This document shows, in pieces, positions 25,646 through 31,981 of a stretch of DNA of 64,000 nt. Each line of letters starts with the position of its first letter. Position 1 is the stretch's first letter. Made by a program: the position numbers and the translations under genes. The notes beneath the pieces were generated by a model. That model did no database searches, was not told the DNA's origin, and was given only the letters and a program-made list of their open reading frames with translations. Origin of the DNA: a virus; the IMG/VR virus record IMGVR_UViG_3300014325_000011, positions 51,126 through 115,125 of that record. One strand, 5' to 3'.

Positions 25646-25846
25646 CGCCGTCTCACACCGCAGAACGGTCCGGCCCAGCCCGGTCAGCCGCTGGTAGTCG
25701 ACCGGTTCGGCGTTGAGCACGTCCAGGGCGTGGTCGAGCAGTACATCGGCCAGCAGTGCGGCGTGGGGCGACGGGTCGCAGAGCAGGGCCAGGCGGATGG
25801 CGTGGACACGGGCGGCAAGGTCATCCGGATCAGCCCGCATCGCCAT
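25619..25846 (-). CDS. Small helical protein, function unknown
   Basis: The coding part is MAMRADPDDLAARVHAIRLA... to the stop at 25619 (about 75 residues). Starts at 25852, 25846 and 25840 are all possible and overlap the end of the upstream ParB-like gene. The product is helical and Leu/Ala-rich (HAALLADVLLDHALDVLNAE). Further upstream extension reads as Arg/Pro-rich shadow. It is translationally coupled to the neighbouring gene. Confidence 0.6.
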   Translation of the reverse strand: MAMRADPDDLAARVHAIRLALLCDPSPHAALLADVLLDHALDVLNAEPVDYQRLTGLGRTVLRCETALGLLTLAG

Positions 25847-26228
25847 CCCCATCGCTCGTGGTCTGGGTGTGCATGGCCTCGTGGAACTGGGCCAGCCGCA
25901 GGTAGACGTCTCGTTCCTGTTTCCACCCGTCGGAGAGGAACGCGCGGGCGGGCACCGACTCATCTCCGAGCCGCATGGCTGCCTCAAGACGGTGCTGTCC
26001 GTCGACCGAAAGGAGAGATCCGCTCTTGCGTACGCCGATCAGTACCGGGTGGGCTTCGCGGGCCTCCGGGTTGTTCATCAGCGCGAGAACCTTCTCTTCC
26101 GACCTCGGACGCTGATAGTGGACCCGGTCGACCTGGACAAGTTGGGGGTCGACGTCGATCGAGGTCAGTTCGTCGTCAAGGCCGAGGTCTTCGGCGGTGT
26201 AGGGCCGATGGGCGGGCTGGTCGGCCAC
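25830..26228 (-). CDS. ParB/sulfiredoxin-like domain protein in head module
   Basis: Translation is taken from the GTG at 26228, which shares its G with the TAG of the upstream gene. The 132-residue product has a ParB N-terminal-like core: SIDVDPQLVQVDRVHYQRPR, then HPVLIGVRKSGSLLSVDGQH, followed by RLEAAMRLGDESVPARAFL. ParB-fold domains bind CTP or carry nuclease/phosphotransfer activity. Such proteins occur in phages near terminase and head genes, where their job is not established. A longer frame extending to 26729 is an artefact of high GC. Confidence 0.75.
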   Translation of the reverse strand: MADQPAHRPYTAEDLGLDDELTSIDVDPQLVQVDRVHYQRPRSEEKVLALMNNPEAREAHPVLIGVRKSGSLLSVDGQHRLEAAMRLGDESVPARAFLSDGWKQERDVYLRLAQFHEAMHTQTTSDGDGDAG

Positions 26229-26518
26229 TACAACCCCCCCGGGCCGTTGCGGCGGTCGAGGCGCAACAGCCGCTCCCGGAGATCGTCGCCTATGGCGTCT
26301 AGGCGTTCGGTTTCTGCCCGCACCAGGTCGTTGAGCTTCGTGTGCAGGATGTGGATCTGGTTCTCGTGGTAGTCGTGCCGGCGGTGCAGCCGTTCGAGAT
26401 GCACCCGCGTCCGCCAGACTGCGACCGCAGCGGCGGGGGTGGCCCAGAGCAGCGAGGCGATCAGGTTGGTCAGCACCGAGCCGTTCGGGAATCCCATGAG
26501 AAGCCACAGGGTGTGCAT
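26228..26518 (-). CDS. Small membrane protein with coiled-coil tail
   Basis: The 96-residue protein has one predicted membrane segment (GSVLTNLIASLLWATPAAAV, residues about 13-35) followed by a charged helix (ENQIHILHTKLNDLVRAETE). Topology is like small phage membrane proteins (holin-like or superinfection-type), but the position between MuF-like and ParB-like genes is not that of a lysis cassette. The ATG closely follows the stop of the MuF-like gene. Function unknown. Confidence 0.7.
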   Translation of the reverse strand: MHTLWLLMGFPNGSVLTNLIASLLWATPAAAVAVWRTRVHLERLHRRHDYHENQIHILHTKLNDLVRAETERLDAIGDDLRERLLRLDRRNGPGGL

Positions 26519-26520
26519 GG

Positions 26521-27345
26521 CTACCCCTTGCCCGCGGCCTTGTTGCCGTGTTTCCGGCGCTGTCCGGGATCGGGTGGGAGTTCGGTGATCTGTTCGGCGA
26601 GGTCGTCTTCGGACAGGTCGTCGGTCTCGGGAACTGTGCCGGGGGTTTGCCGTTCGGCTCGTTGCTGGGCTGCGAGTGCGGCCAGGGCGGCAGCGGTAGC
26701 GAGAGGGGAGGCCGACGGTGCGACCTCACGGGTAGAGCCTGCGGTCGGATGGGCAGGTACGTCAGGGATGGTGGGCAGCAGCGGGTTGGTGTCCGATGCG
26801 GCCGGCGCGTCGGTGGGGAGAATCAGCTCAGGCAGTACACAGCATCGGCAGCGACCGTGCTGTGGTGGGCCGTCGTCGCCTGTCGGGAACGGAGCGTCGA
26901 GGGGGATCGGCCCGGCCGCTTCGTTGTCGTTGCATGGGTCACAGACCATGTCGTCCGACGATGTGAGCCAGCTTTTGCCTTCGATGCCCGCATCGGCGTA
27001 GCTCGCGAGGCTGGCGGCGGTCATGGCCCGGTTCATCTCGGTTGTGGCGACCAGCTCCGCCCAGCGGGAGTCGTCCAACACGCCTTGCAGGACCTGCGCG
27101 AGCTGGTCTACCGAGTCGCCGCGGGCTACCGCATCGGCCACAGCGGAGGCGAGACGGTCCAACCGGTGGTCTTCGATGGAGGCGAGCAGCGAGCCGCGTT
27201 GTGCTGCCCGGTCGGACCAGCCGGGGTTGCGGCCGACGGCGGTGGCGATCAGCTCGTCCAACTTGGATGCTTGACGGGCAGCGGGGATGGAGCCCGGGGT
27301 CCACGCATCCCAGTTGATCGAGGCATCTACGACCGGTGTGGCCAC
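26521..27345 (-). CDS. MuF-like minor head protein
   Basis: Residues 30-120 are helical and residues 100-170 carry the Mu gpF C-terminal motif: ELVATTEMNRAMTAASLASY, WLTSSDDMVCDPCNDNEA and QHGRCRCCVLP, with the conserved Cys pair and the final GRCRC. MuF proteins are injected or assembled at the portal and start head assembly. The C-terminal 100 residues are low-complexity linker ending in a Lys/Gly tail, with no fused toxin domain. It is separated from the portal by an inserted plus-strand HNH gene and five short genes. Confidence 0.85.
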   Translation of the reverse strand: MATPVVDASINWDAWTPGSIPAARQASKLDELIATAVGRNPGWSDRAAQRGSLLASIEDHRLDRLASAVADAVARGDSVDQLAQVLQGVLDDSRWAELVATTEMNRAMTAASLASYADAGIEGKSWLTSSDDMVCDPCNDNEAAGPIPLDAPFPTGDDGPPQHGRCRCCVLPELILPTDAPAASDTNPLLPTIPDVPAHPTAGSTREVAPSASPLATAAALAALAAQQRAERQTPGTVPETDDLSEDDLAEQITELPPDPGQRRKHGNKAAGKG

Positions 27346-27400
27346 AGGTCACCCACCAAGGTCACATGATCGAGCCTGTTCCCGCAGGTAGAATGGTGAC

Positions 27401-28084
27401 GTGGCCGACGATCGGCGCAAGCGGCGCAACCTCGAACGCGCATTGCGAACGACCAGTGGCAGATGCTGGAGCTGCGGCGCCCGCCTATCCATCAACGGCC
27501 TCACGTCCGGCACGGTTGCCGCTGTCGCCGAACTCATCACACCACCGAGCGCAGGTGGCACCTACCAAGCCCTCAACATCCGGCCAAGTTGTGCGCCATG
27601 CAACCAAGCGCGCGCCACCCGCGTTGAAGCCGGGACCGCGACCGTCCACATGCCCACGTCGAACTCAAACCGAATTCTGGCGTGGATCTTGGAGCGCGAC
27701 GGGCCGGCCTGCTGCCACTGTGGAGTTCCGCTGTCGATCGAGGGTACTGCGCCGGGAACCGCCGCCGCCACCTTCGAACATGTACGCCCCGCCAGCAGAA
27801 AAGGTGCGCGCGTACTTCCCAATGGTCGTGCGGCCTGTCAGCCATGCAATAGCGCTCGCGGGTCGACAATCGGGATTCTCGACGGGGACCACAGGCATGT
27901 GTACACGTCCCACGAGGATGGCGCTGAATGTGTGTTCTGCGGTAGGCCGATGTCCAGCAGGTCGCAGTATCGACATCGACAGGAGGGTTGCCGATGCGAG
28001 GATCGCGCCCGGATGCTCGTGGAGGACCCGGAGGCCCTTTTGGCGCTGGCTTTCCCGCCGGACCGCTACCCCCTTCCGCGTTGA
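27401..28084 (+). CDS. HNH-type endonuclease with duplicated zinc/HNH unit (inserted, plus strand)
   Basis: The 227-residue protein has two related units. The first (CWSCG... AELITPPSA... IRPSCAPCNQAR) has lost the first catalytic His. The second (CCHCG... ATFEHVRPASRKG... RAACQPCNSAR) keeps EHVRP. A third Cys cluster (CVFCGRPM) follows. Proteins of this kind are free-standing HNH homing or DNA-recycling nucleases. It lies opposite the head operon, with a 55-bp divergent gap upstream and a bidirectional-looking hairpin at its stop, as expected of an invading endonuclease gene. Confidence 0.75.
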   Translation: MADDRRKRRNLERALRTTSGRCWSCGARLSINGLTSGTVAAVAELITPPSAGGTYQALNIRPSCAPCNQARATRVEAGTATVHMPTSNSNRILAWILERDGPACCHCGVPLSIEGTAPGTAAATFEHVRPASRKGARVLPNGRAACQPCNSARGSTIGILDGDHRHVYTSHEDGAECVFCGRPMSSRSQYRHRQEGCRCEDRARMLVEDPEALLALAFPPDRYPLPR

Positions 28085-28097
28085 GGAAGGGGGTAGC
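28065..28097 (+). terminator. Perfect 13-bp hairpin at end of HNH gene
   Basis: GCTACCCCCTTCC (28065-28077) is followed, after a 7-nt loop that contains the HNH stop codon, by its exact complement (28085-28097). It lies between convergent genes and can act in both directions. No long U-tract follows. Confidence 0.7.
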
Positions 28098-28160
28098 CAG
28101 GTTGTGCGTGCTGGCGTCGTGGCCGCCTCAAGGTCGCGACGCCAGCACGGTCTCAGAGGG

Positions 28161-28502
28161 TCAGGTGCCGACCTTCTCAACGTGCTCGGACGGCGCATGG
28201 TTGTCATGCCAGTAGAACTCACCGCCCGGACCGACGGGTCGATGCTGACCGCAGGCCACGCAGTAGGTCGACCCGTAGAACACAGGATCGCGCGCATAAG
28301 TCTCGGCGATCGCGACACCCATTGTGGTTGTCGTCCCGCAGGTCTCATGCCAGTAGGTGCGCCGGACCGGTCGGACGAACCCTCGGGCGCGTTCTTCGTC
28401 GCTCAGCACAAGGTAGACGGGCGCCTGCGGCTCGGGCTCCGAGTCAGCCGGGTCGGCACCGTGGGTGAGCCGTGGATCGCTTGGGTCGGACGTTGTGGTC
28501 AT
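28161..28502 (-). CDS. Small Cys/His protein in portal-MuF interval
   Basis: The ATG at 28502 follows a strong GAGGAGGG site, and the product is 113 residues. The N-terminus is acidic and disordered; the C-terminal half has TYWHETCGTT, YCVACGQH and FYWHDNH, a possible zinc site. It is co-transcribed with the four short genes upstream. Function unknown. Confidence 0.7.
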   Translation of the reverse strand: MTTTSDPSDPRLTHGADPADSEPEPQAPVYLVLSDEERARGFVRPVRRTYWHETCGTTTTMGVAIAETYARDPVFYGSTYCVACGQHRPVGPGGEFYWHDNHAPSEHVEKVGT

Positions 28503-28512
28503 CAGGCCCTCC

Positions 28513-28752
28513 TCATCGACGGATGGGAACCAGCCAGTCGCCATCGCTGAGACTGACCGAACCGTCCGAACGCTGGTTGCAGGTCGCACAAGGCTGGCCC
28601 GCGCCACCACAGCCGCAGCAGCGATGGGACGGATCGGAACCGTCACGGACGACCGGCTGGCAGCAGTAGCCAGCCCACGGCTTGTCGGGATGTCTCTCGC
28701 AGACCCATTCGAGCCCGTCACAGGTGGGGCAGGGCCCTACGCGGGTATCCAT
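28513..28752 (-). CDS. 79-residue zinc-finger-like protein
   Basis: The product starts MDTRVGPCPTCDGLEWVCER and has repeated CxxC pairs (CPTC, CCGCGGAG, CATC), resembling DnaJ-type or ribbon zinc binding. Its stop lies 10 nt before the next start, with the ribosome-binding site in the overlap. The translated region upstream of this ATG has shadow composition. Function unknown. Confidence 0.7.
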   Translation of the reverse strand: MDTRVGPCPTCDGLEWVCERHPDKPWAGYCCQPVVRDGSDPSHRCCGCGGAGQPCATCNQRSDGSVSLSDGDWLVPIRR

Positions 28753-28979
28753 CGGCCCTCCCGCACGAACCCATGATCGCCGCAGGCCGTACATAGCACC
28801 GACGGCGAGATGGTGGATGGCTGCTCGGACTCCAGCGTCCACCCTGCAGGTTCGCCGAAGTAGATCCAGCCATACCGGCAGGGCTCGCCGTCTCTGCCCG
28901 GGTGGTCGATCTGCGCGCCGTGTAGCTCACCGTCGATCCGCCGATAGGTGAGCGTGTGACCGTGGCCCAGGTCAATCAT
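28737..28979 (-). CDS. 80-residue protein, function unknown
   Basis: The product (MIDLGHGHTLTYRRIDGELH..., YGWIYFGEPAGWTLES, VLCTACGDHGF) looks compact and mostly beta, with one Cys pair near the C-terminus. Its start overlaps the stop of the gene upstream, and its end overlaps the next gene's start. It belongs to the short-gene cluster between MuF-like protein and portal. Confidence 0.7.
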   Translation of the reverse strand: MIDLGHGHTLTYRRIDGELHGAQIDHPGRDGEPCRYGWIYFGEPAGWTLESEQPSTISPSVLCTACGDHGFVREGRWIPA

Positions 28980-29163
28980 CGGCACAGTAGCCACAGACTG
29001 CTGACACCGTGCCGAACATGGTGGATGCGAAGCGCCATCCGACAGCCTCCAACGCGCGCCGGCCGTCAACCTCCGAAGCGATTGGGCCGAACTTGGCTGC
29101 GTCCTCGTCGTCGCCACACAGGTCACAGGTTGCGCGGACATCAAGGTGGACGTCGAGCGTCAT
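28972..29163 (-). CDS. 63-residue protein with two CxxC motifs
   Basis: MTLDVHLDVRATCDLCGDDE begins a small protein ending in VSAVCGYCADD, so CxxC pairs sit at both ends and probably bind one zinc ion. It overlaps the downstream gene by 8 nt and follows the 29179 gene by 15 nt. Function unknown. Confidence 0.7.
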   Translation of the reverse strand: MTLDVHLDVRATCDLCGDDEDAAKFGPIASEVDGRRALEAVGWRFASTMFGTVSAVCGYCADD

Positions 29164-29178
29164 CTCCCAGCGCCCCCT

Positions 29179-29676
29179 TCAGAAGATGCTGCGCCCACCG
29201 CGCGGGGCTCCGGGTGCTTCCCGCATGAGCCGGTCGAGGTCGCGCAGTTCACGTTTCCGACCGGAGTCGTCAGGCTTCGCGGTCTTGAACTGGGGTGTCG
29301 GCCGGTGGTGGAGCGGCACGGCGACTGTCGGTGGCACTGACGGTTTCACCCGCACCACTGCGTCCTCTGCCGCTACCTCGCCCGCTTTCCACCCTGCCCG
29401 GTAGACCTCGGTCAGCGCCGGGCCGAGCACACCCTTACGGGCATGCTGGCCGAGGATCATCCGTATCTCAGCCCGCAGAATCGTCGGGTCGGTGGTCGTC
29501 CCCGACGGCCAGCGGGACGCGAGGATCCCCGCCACTGCTTCGGCATCAATAAGCCGGTTCGCAGCCTGGGAGACGTGCCCCGCCATCCGTGGCCCTAGCT
29601 GGTCGTGGGCTTGGAAGCCCAGCCATGCCGCCCGCTCCCGTTGCCGGTTGCGGGCTTTCGGCTCGCCCCCCGCCAC
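29179..29676 (-). CDS. Minor head-region protein overlapping the portal gene
   Basis: The core MAGHVSQAANRLIDAEAVAG..., TILRAEIRMILGQHARKGVL, YRAGWKAGEVAAEDA is helical and clearly coding. Two starts are possible: a GTG at 29676, which overlaps the portal C-terminus by about 130 bp, or an ATG at 29586, which overlaps it by 41 bp. Codon bias in the overlap favours neither frame strongly. It sits where a second MuF-type or head-internal protein is common, but has no Cys motif. Function unknown. Confidence 0.65.
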   Translation of the reverse strand: MAGGEPKARNRQRERAAWLGFQAHDQLGPRMAGHVSQAANRLIDAEAVAGILASRWPSGTTTDPTILRAEIRMILGQHARKGVLGPALTEVYRAGWKAGEVAAEDAVVRVKPSVPPTVAVPLHHRPTPQFKTAKPDDSGRKRELRDLDRLMREAPGAPRGGRSIF

Positions 29677-31678
29677 CACCCGCCTTGCGGAGTTCGGCGG
29701 CGGTCGCCTTCGCGAGGCTTGCGGCGTCGGCGGGGGAGTCGTCCAACACCATGTGGTTGAGCGTCCGGGCCGTGTCGTCGTCCACCGTCGTGAAGGTGAA
29801 CGGCCGGGCGGGTGTCTTCCCAGTCTTGGCGAGCCTTGCCGCCCAGGTGGCGAACGCGGACAGTTCGGCGGCACTGGCGGACTTCTCCGCACCCTTCACG
29901 GGCTTCTGTGTGTCGCCAGACTTCGCGTTGCCCTTGGCCGGGGGCTTCGAGCCAGCATCCGGGCTGCCCTCGTCGGGGGTCTGCTCGTCGCCGTCCTCCC
30001 GCTCGCTGGCGGGAGTGTTCAGTGGCTTCCCGGAGGGCAGGTTGCCTGCTTGCAGGTTCTGCTTCGCCGCTTCCGCACCGGCCTTGACCGCCTCACCCTG
30101 GGCTTCCTGCTGCTCCTGCAAGCCGCGGATGAACTGGGGGCCCATCCTCGACAGGATGTAGGGTTCGTCGGCTTCGGGCATGTCGGCGTAGGGGGCCATG
30201 CCCATTTCGTCGCGGGCTTCGTTCAGCGTCATCCGGCCCGACTCGACACGGGCCAGCAGGACGGCGTCGGCGGCGGCCTCGTCTTCCTCTTCCAGGCCAA
30301 GGAACCGGAACTCGATCGCCGGGTCGAGGCCGAGGTACCGGCGGTTGACCATGTTGAAGATGCCGGACAGCCACTTCGCCCACGGCAGGATCATCTTCCG
30401 GTACTGGATGTTCTCCTGACCCTCATGGTAGCTCGCCCCACCCAGTCCGCCGGTTTCGATGAACCCGATCTCCGCCGGGGTAACCTGGAACGACGCACAG
30501 ATCAACTTGACGATGTAGGTGTCATACTCGGGCTTGTACAGTTCCGAGTTGTCGGCGAACTTCGCGAGCTTCCCACCTGGCAGGCCGATCTGAATCCGCT
30601 GCCGCTCGGCAAGATCCCCGGCAAGCTGGGTGTTGATCGACCGCCGCCAGCGTTGCATCTCGTCCGGTGTCATCCGGACGCTCTCCGGCAACTCCATCAG
30701 CGCCAGGGGCAGCGCGTTCGAGTCGAACTGGCGGGTCATCCACTCGGCGCGCTTCATCCACAGATTGATCCGCACCAGGGCGTTCTCCACCGGGCCGAAG
30801 CCGTAAGGGGACGACACCCGCTTGTTCCGCACCGAGTAGATCAGCTCGTCGGCTGACCTGCCACCATCAACCGTGCCATCCTTGCCGATGGGTGCGGTGA
30901 ACTCGCCGCGGGGGAAGCCATACAGGATCTCTTGGAACGCAGGGTCCGGAGGCTTCGGCCTACGCCCACGATGATCCAACAGCGGCTTGACAACGTCACC
31001 TGACATGTTCCACAGCGCGTAGAGATCATTGCCGTAGGTCAGATTCGCGTGCAGTGGCCAGGCGTCAAGGACCAGCACCTCTTCGAGGCCCACCCACAGC
31101 CAGTCGGCGAACTCCAAACCCTCGTCACGGTCCGGGGTCTGCCAGAAGTCCATCGCCTTGGCGATCTGCGGGGCCAGCTTCTCGCGAAGCTTCTGCTTCG
31201 CCTCCGTCTGCCGCAGACCTTCCAGTTCGGCCGCCGCGGCGATCGCCTTTTCGGAGACGACGATCGACCAGTCCAAACCGCAGACCTCGGTGCGGATCAC
31301 CCGCATGCAGTCCTGGACAATGTCCGTCCGCGCTGCGGCCCGTAGCGTGTCGAACGGGATGAGCCTGTGTTCGCCGCCGGGGATGTTCCAGCCGACCGGA
31401 TATTCCCAGGCCCTCGGATCGCTGCGACCATCCGGCCGCACCGGGTCGATGCCGTACGGCGGCAGGGGGGTCAGCGGGCCGAACGGCACCGTGTACGGCA
31501 ACTCACGGGGAAGCGGCTCATACGAGCCGACCGGCATCCCGGACTGCATCGTCGCAAGGGCGTTGGCCTGCGCGGACATGTCCCGGGTCTGCGCACCAGC
31601 CGCACGGGCGCCGGCCGCATAGCTGGCCTTGTCGAGGCGGCGGCGCTGCTGGGCGCGGCGACGGCTACGGGAGGACAT
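29546..31678 (-). CDS. Portal protein
   Basis: The 710-residue protein shows portal features: a basic N-terminus, RVIRTEVCGLDWSIVV, YGFGPVENALVRINLWMKRA, TPAEIGFIETGGLGGASYHE, and the typical MTLNEARDEMGMAPYADMPE near residue 500. The last ~190 residues are low-complexity, Lys/Glu/Pro/Ala-rich and longer than in most portals. The portal forms the dodecameric DNA entry channel and binds the terminase. It lies directly after the terminase and a small intervening gene, as expected. Confidence 0.95.
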   Translation of the reverse strand: MSSRSRRRAQQRRRLDKASYAAGARAAGAQTRDMSAQANALATMQSGMPVGSYEPLPRELPYTVPFGPLTPLPPYGIDPVRPDGRSDPRAWEYPVGWNIPGGEHRLIPFDTLRAAARTDIVQDCMRVIRTEVCGLDWSIVVSEKAIAAAAELEGLRQTEAKQKLREKLAPQIAKAMDFWQTPDRDEGLEFADWLWVGLEEVLVLDAWPLHANLTYGNDLYALWNMSGDVVKPLLDHRGRRPKPPDPAFQEILYGFPRGEFTAPIGKDGTVDGGRSADELIYSVRNKRVSSPYGFGPVENALVRINLWMKRAEWMTRQFDSNALPLALMELPESVRMTPDEMQRWRRSINTQLAGDLAERQRIQIGLPGGKLAKFADNSELYKPEYDTYIVKLICASFQVTPAEIGFIETGGLGGASYHEGQENIQYRKMILPWAKWLSGIFNMVNRRYLGLDPAIEFRFLGLEEEDEAAADAVLLARVESGRMTLNEARDEMGMAPYADMPEADEPYILSRMGPQFIRGLQEQQEAQGEAVKAGAEAAKQNLQAGNLPSGKPLNTPASEREDGDEQTPDEGSPDAGSKPPAKGNAKSGDTQKPVKGAEKSASAAELSAFATWAARLAKTGKTPARPFTFTTVDDDTARTLNHMVLDDSPADAASLAKATAAELRKAGGGGGRAESPQPATGAGGMAGLPSPRPARATDGGARLPGCEPAY

Positions 31679-31699
31679 CGGCCCTCCGCGGCGTTCAGG

Positions 31700-31981
31700 T
31701 CAGTTCCGGGCCTGCTCGGCTATCTCACGCCAGCGTCGGGCGTTCTCGGCAAGGGCGGCTGTCAGTGCATCCCGCAGCCGGGCGGCGTCCTGTTCGGACA
31801 GCTCGACGTACACCTCTGGGTCGGCGGCGGTATCCACGGTGGCGATCCGCACCGCATAGCCGGACGGTTCCGCGGCTGGGTGCATCCCGGTGCGGGCCAC
31901 GTCGAGTTCGCGGCCGTCACAGTCGCGGATCGGCTCTGGCAGGTCGAGGGAACTCCAGATGCTCACAGCGGCCTCCGCCAA
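31700..31981 (-). CDS. Small protein between terminase and portal
   Basis: The 93-residue acidic protein (MAEAAVSIWSSLDLPEPIRD..., YVELSEQDAARLRDALTAAL) ends in a helix and overlaps the terminase end by 19 bp. The LSEQDAARLRDALTAAL part resembles small regulatory or adaptor helices seen in actinobacterial proteins. Function unknown. Confidence 0.7.
   Translation of the reverse strand: MAEAAVSIWSSLDLPEPIRDCDGRELDVARTGMHPAAEPSGYAVRIATVDTAADPEVYVELSEQDAARLRDALTAALAENARRWREIAEQARN

Noticed and set aside
26228-26518. Holin assignment for the small membrane protein
   Set aside because: There is one membrane segment, no endolysin nearby and the position is within head genes; evidence is too weak for a lysis role.
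25830-26729. A 299-residue minus-strand frame around the ParB-like domain
   Set aside because: Only the part after GTG 26228 is coherent; the first half is shadow of the MuF-like and membrane-protein genes.
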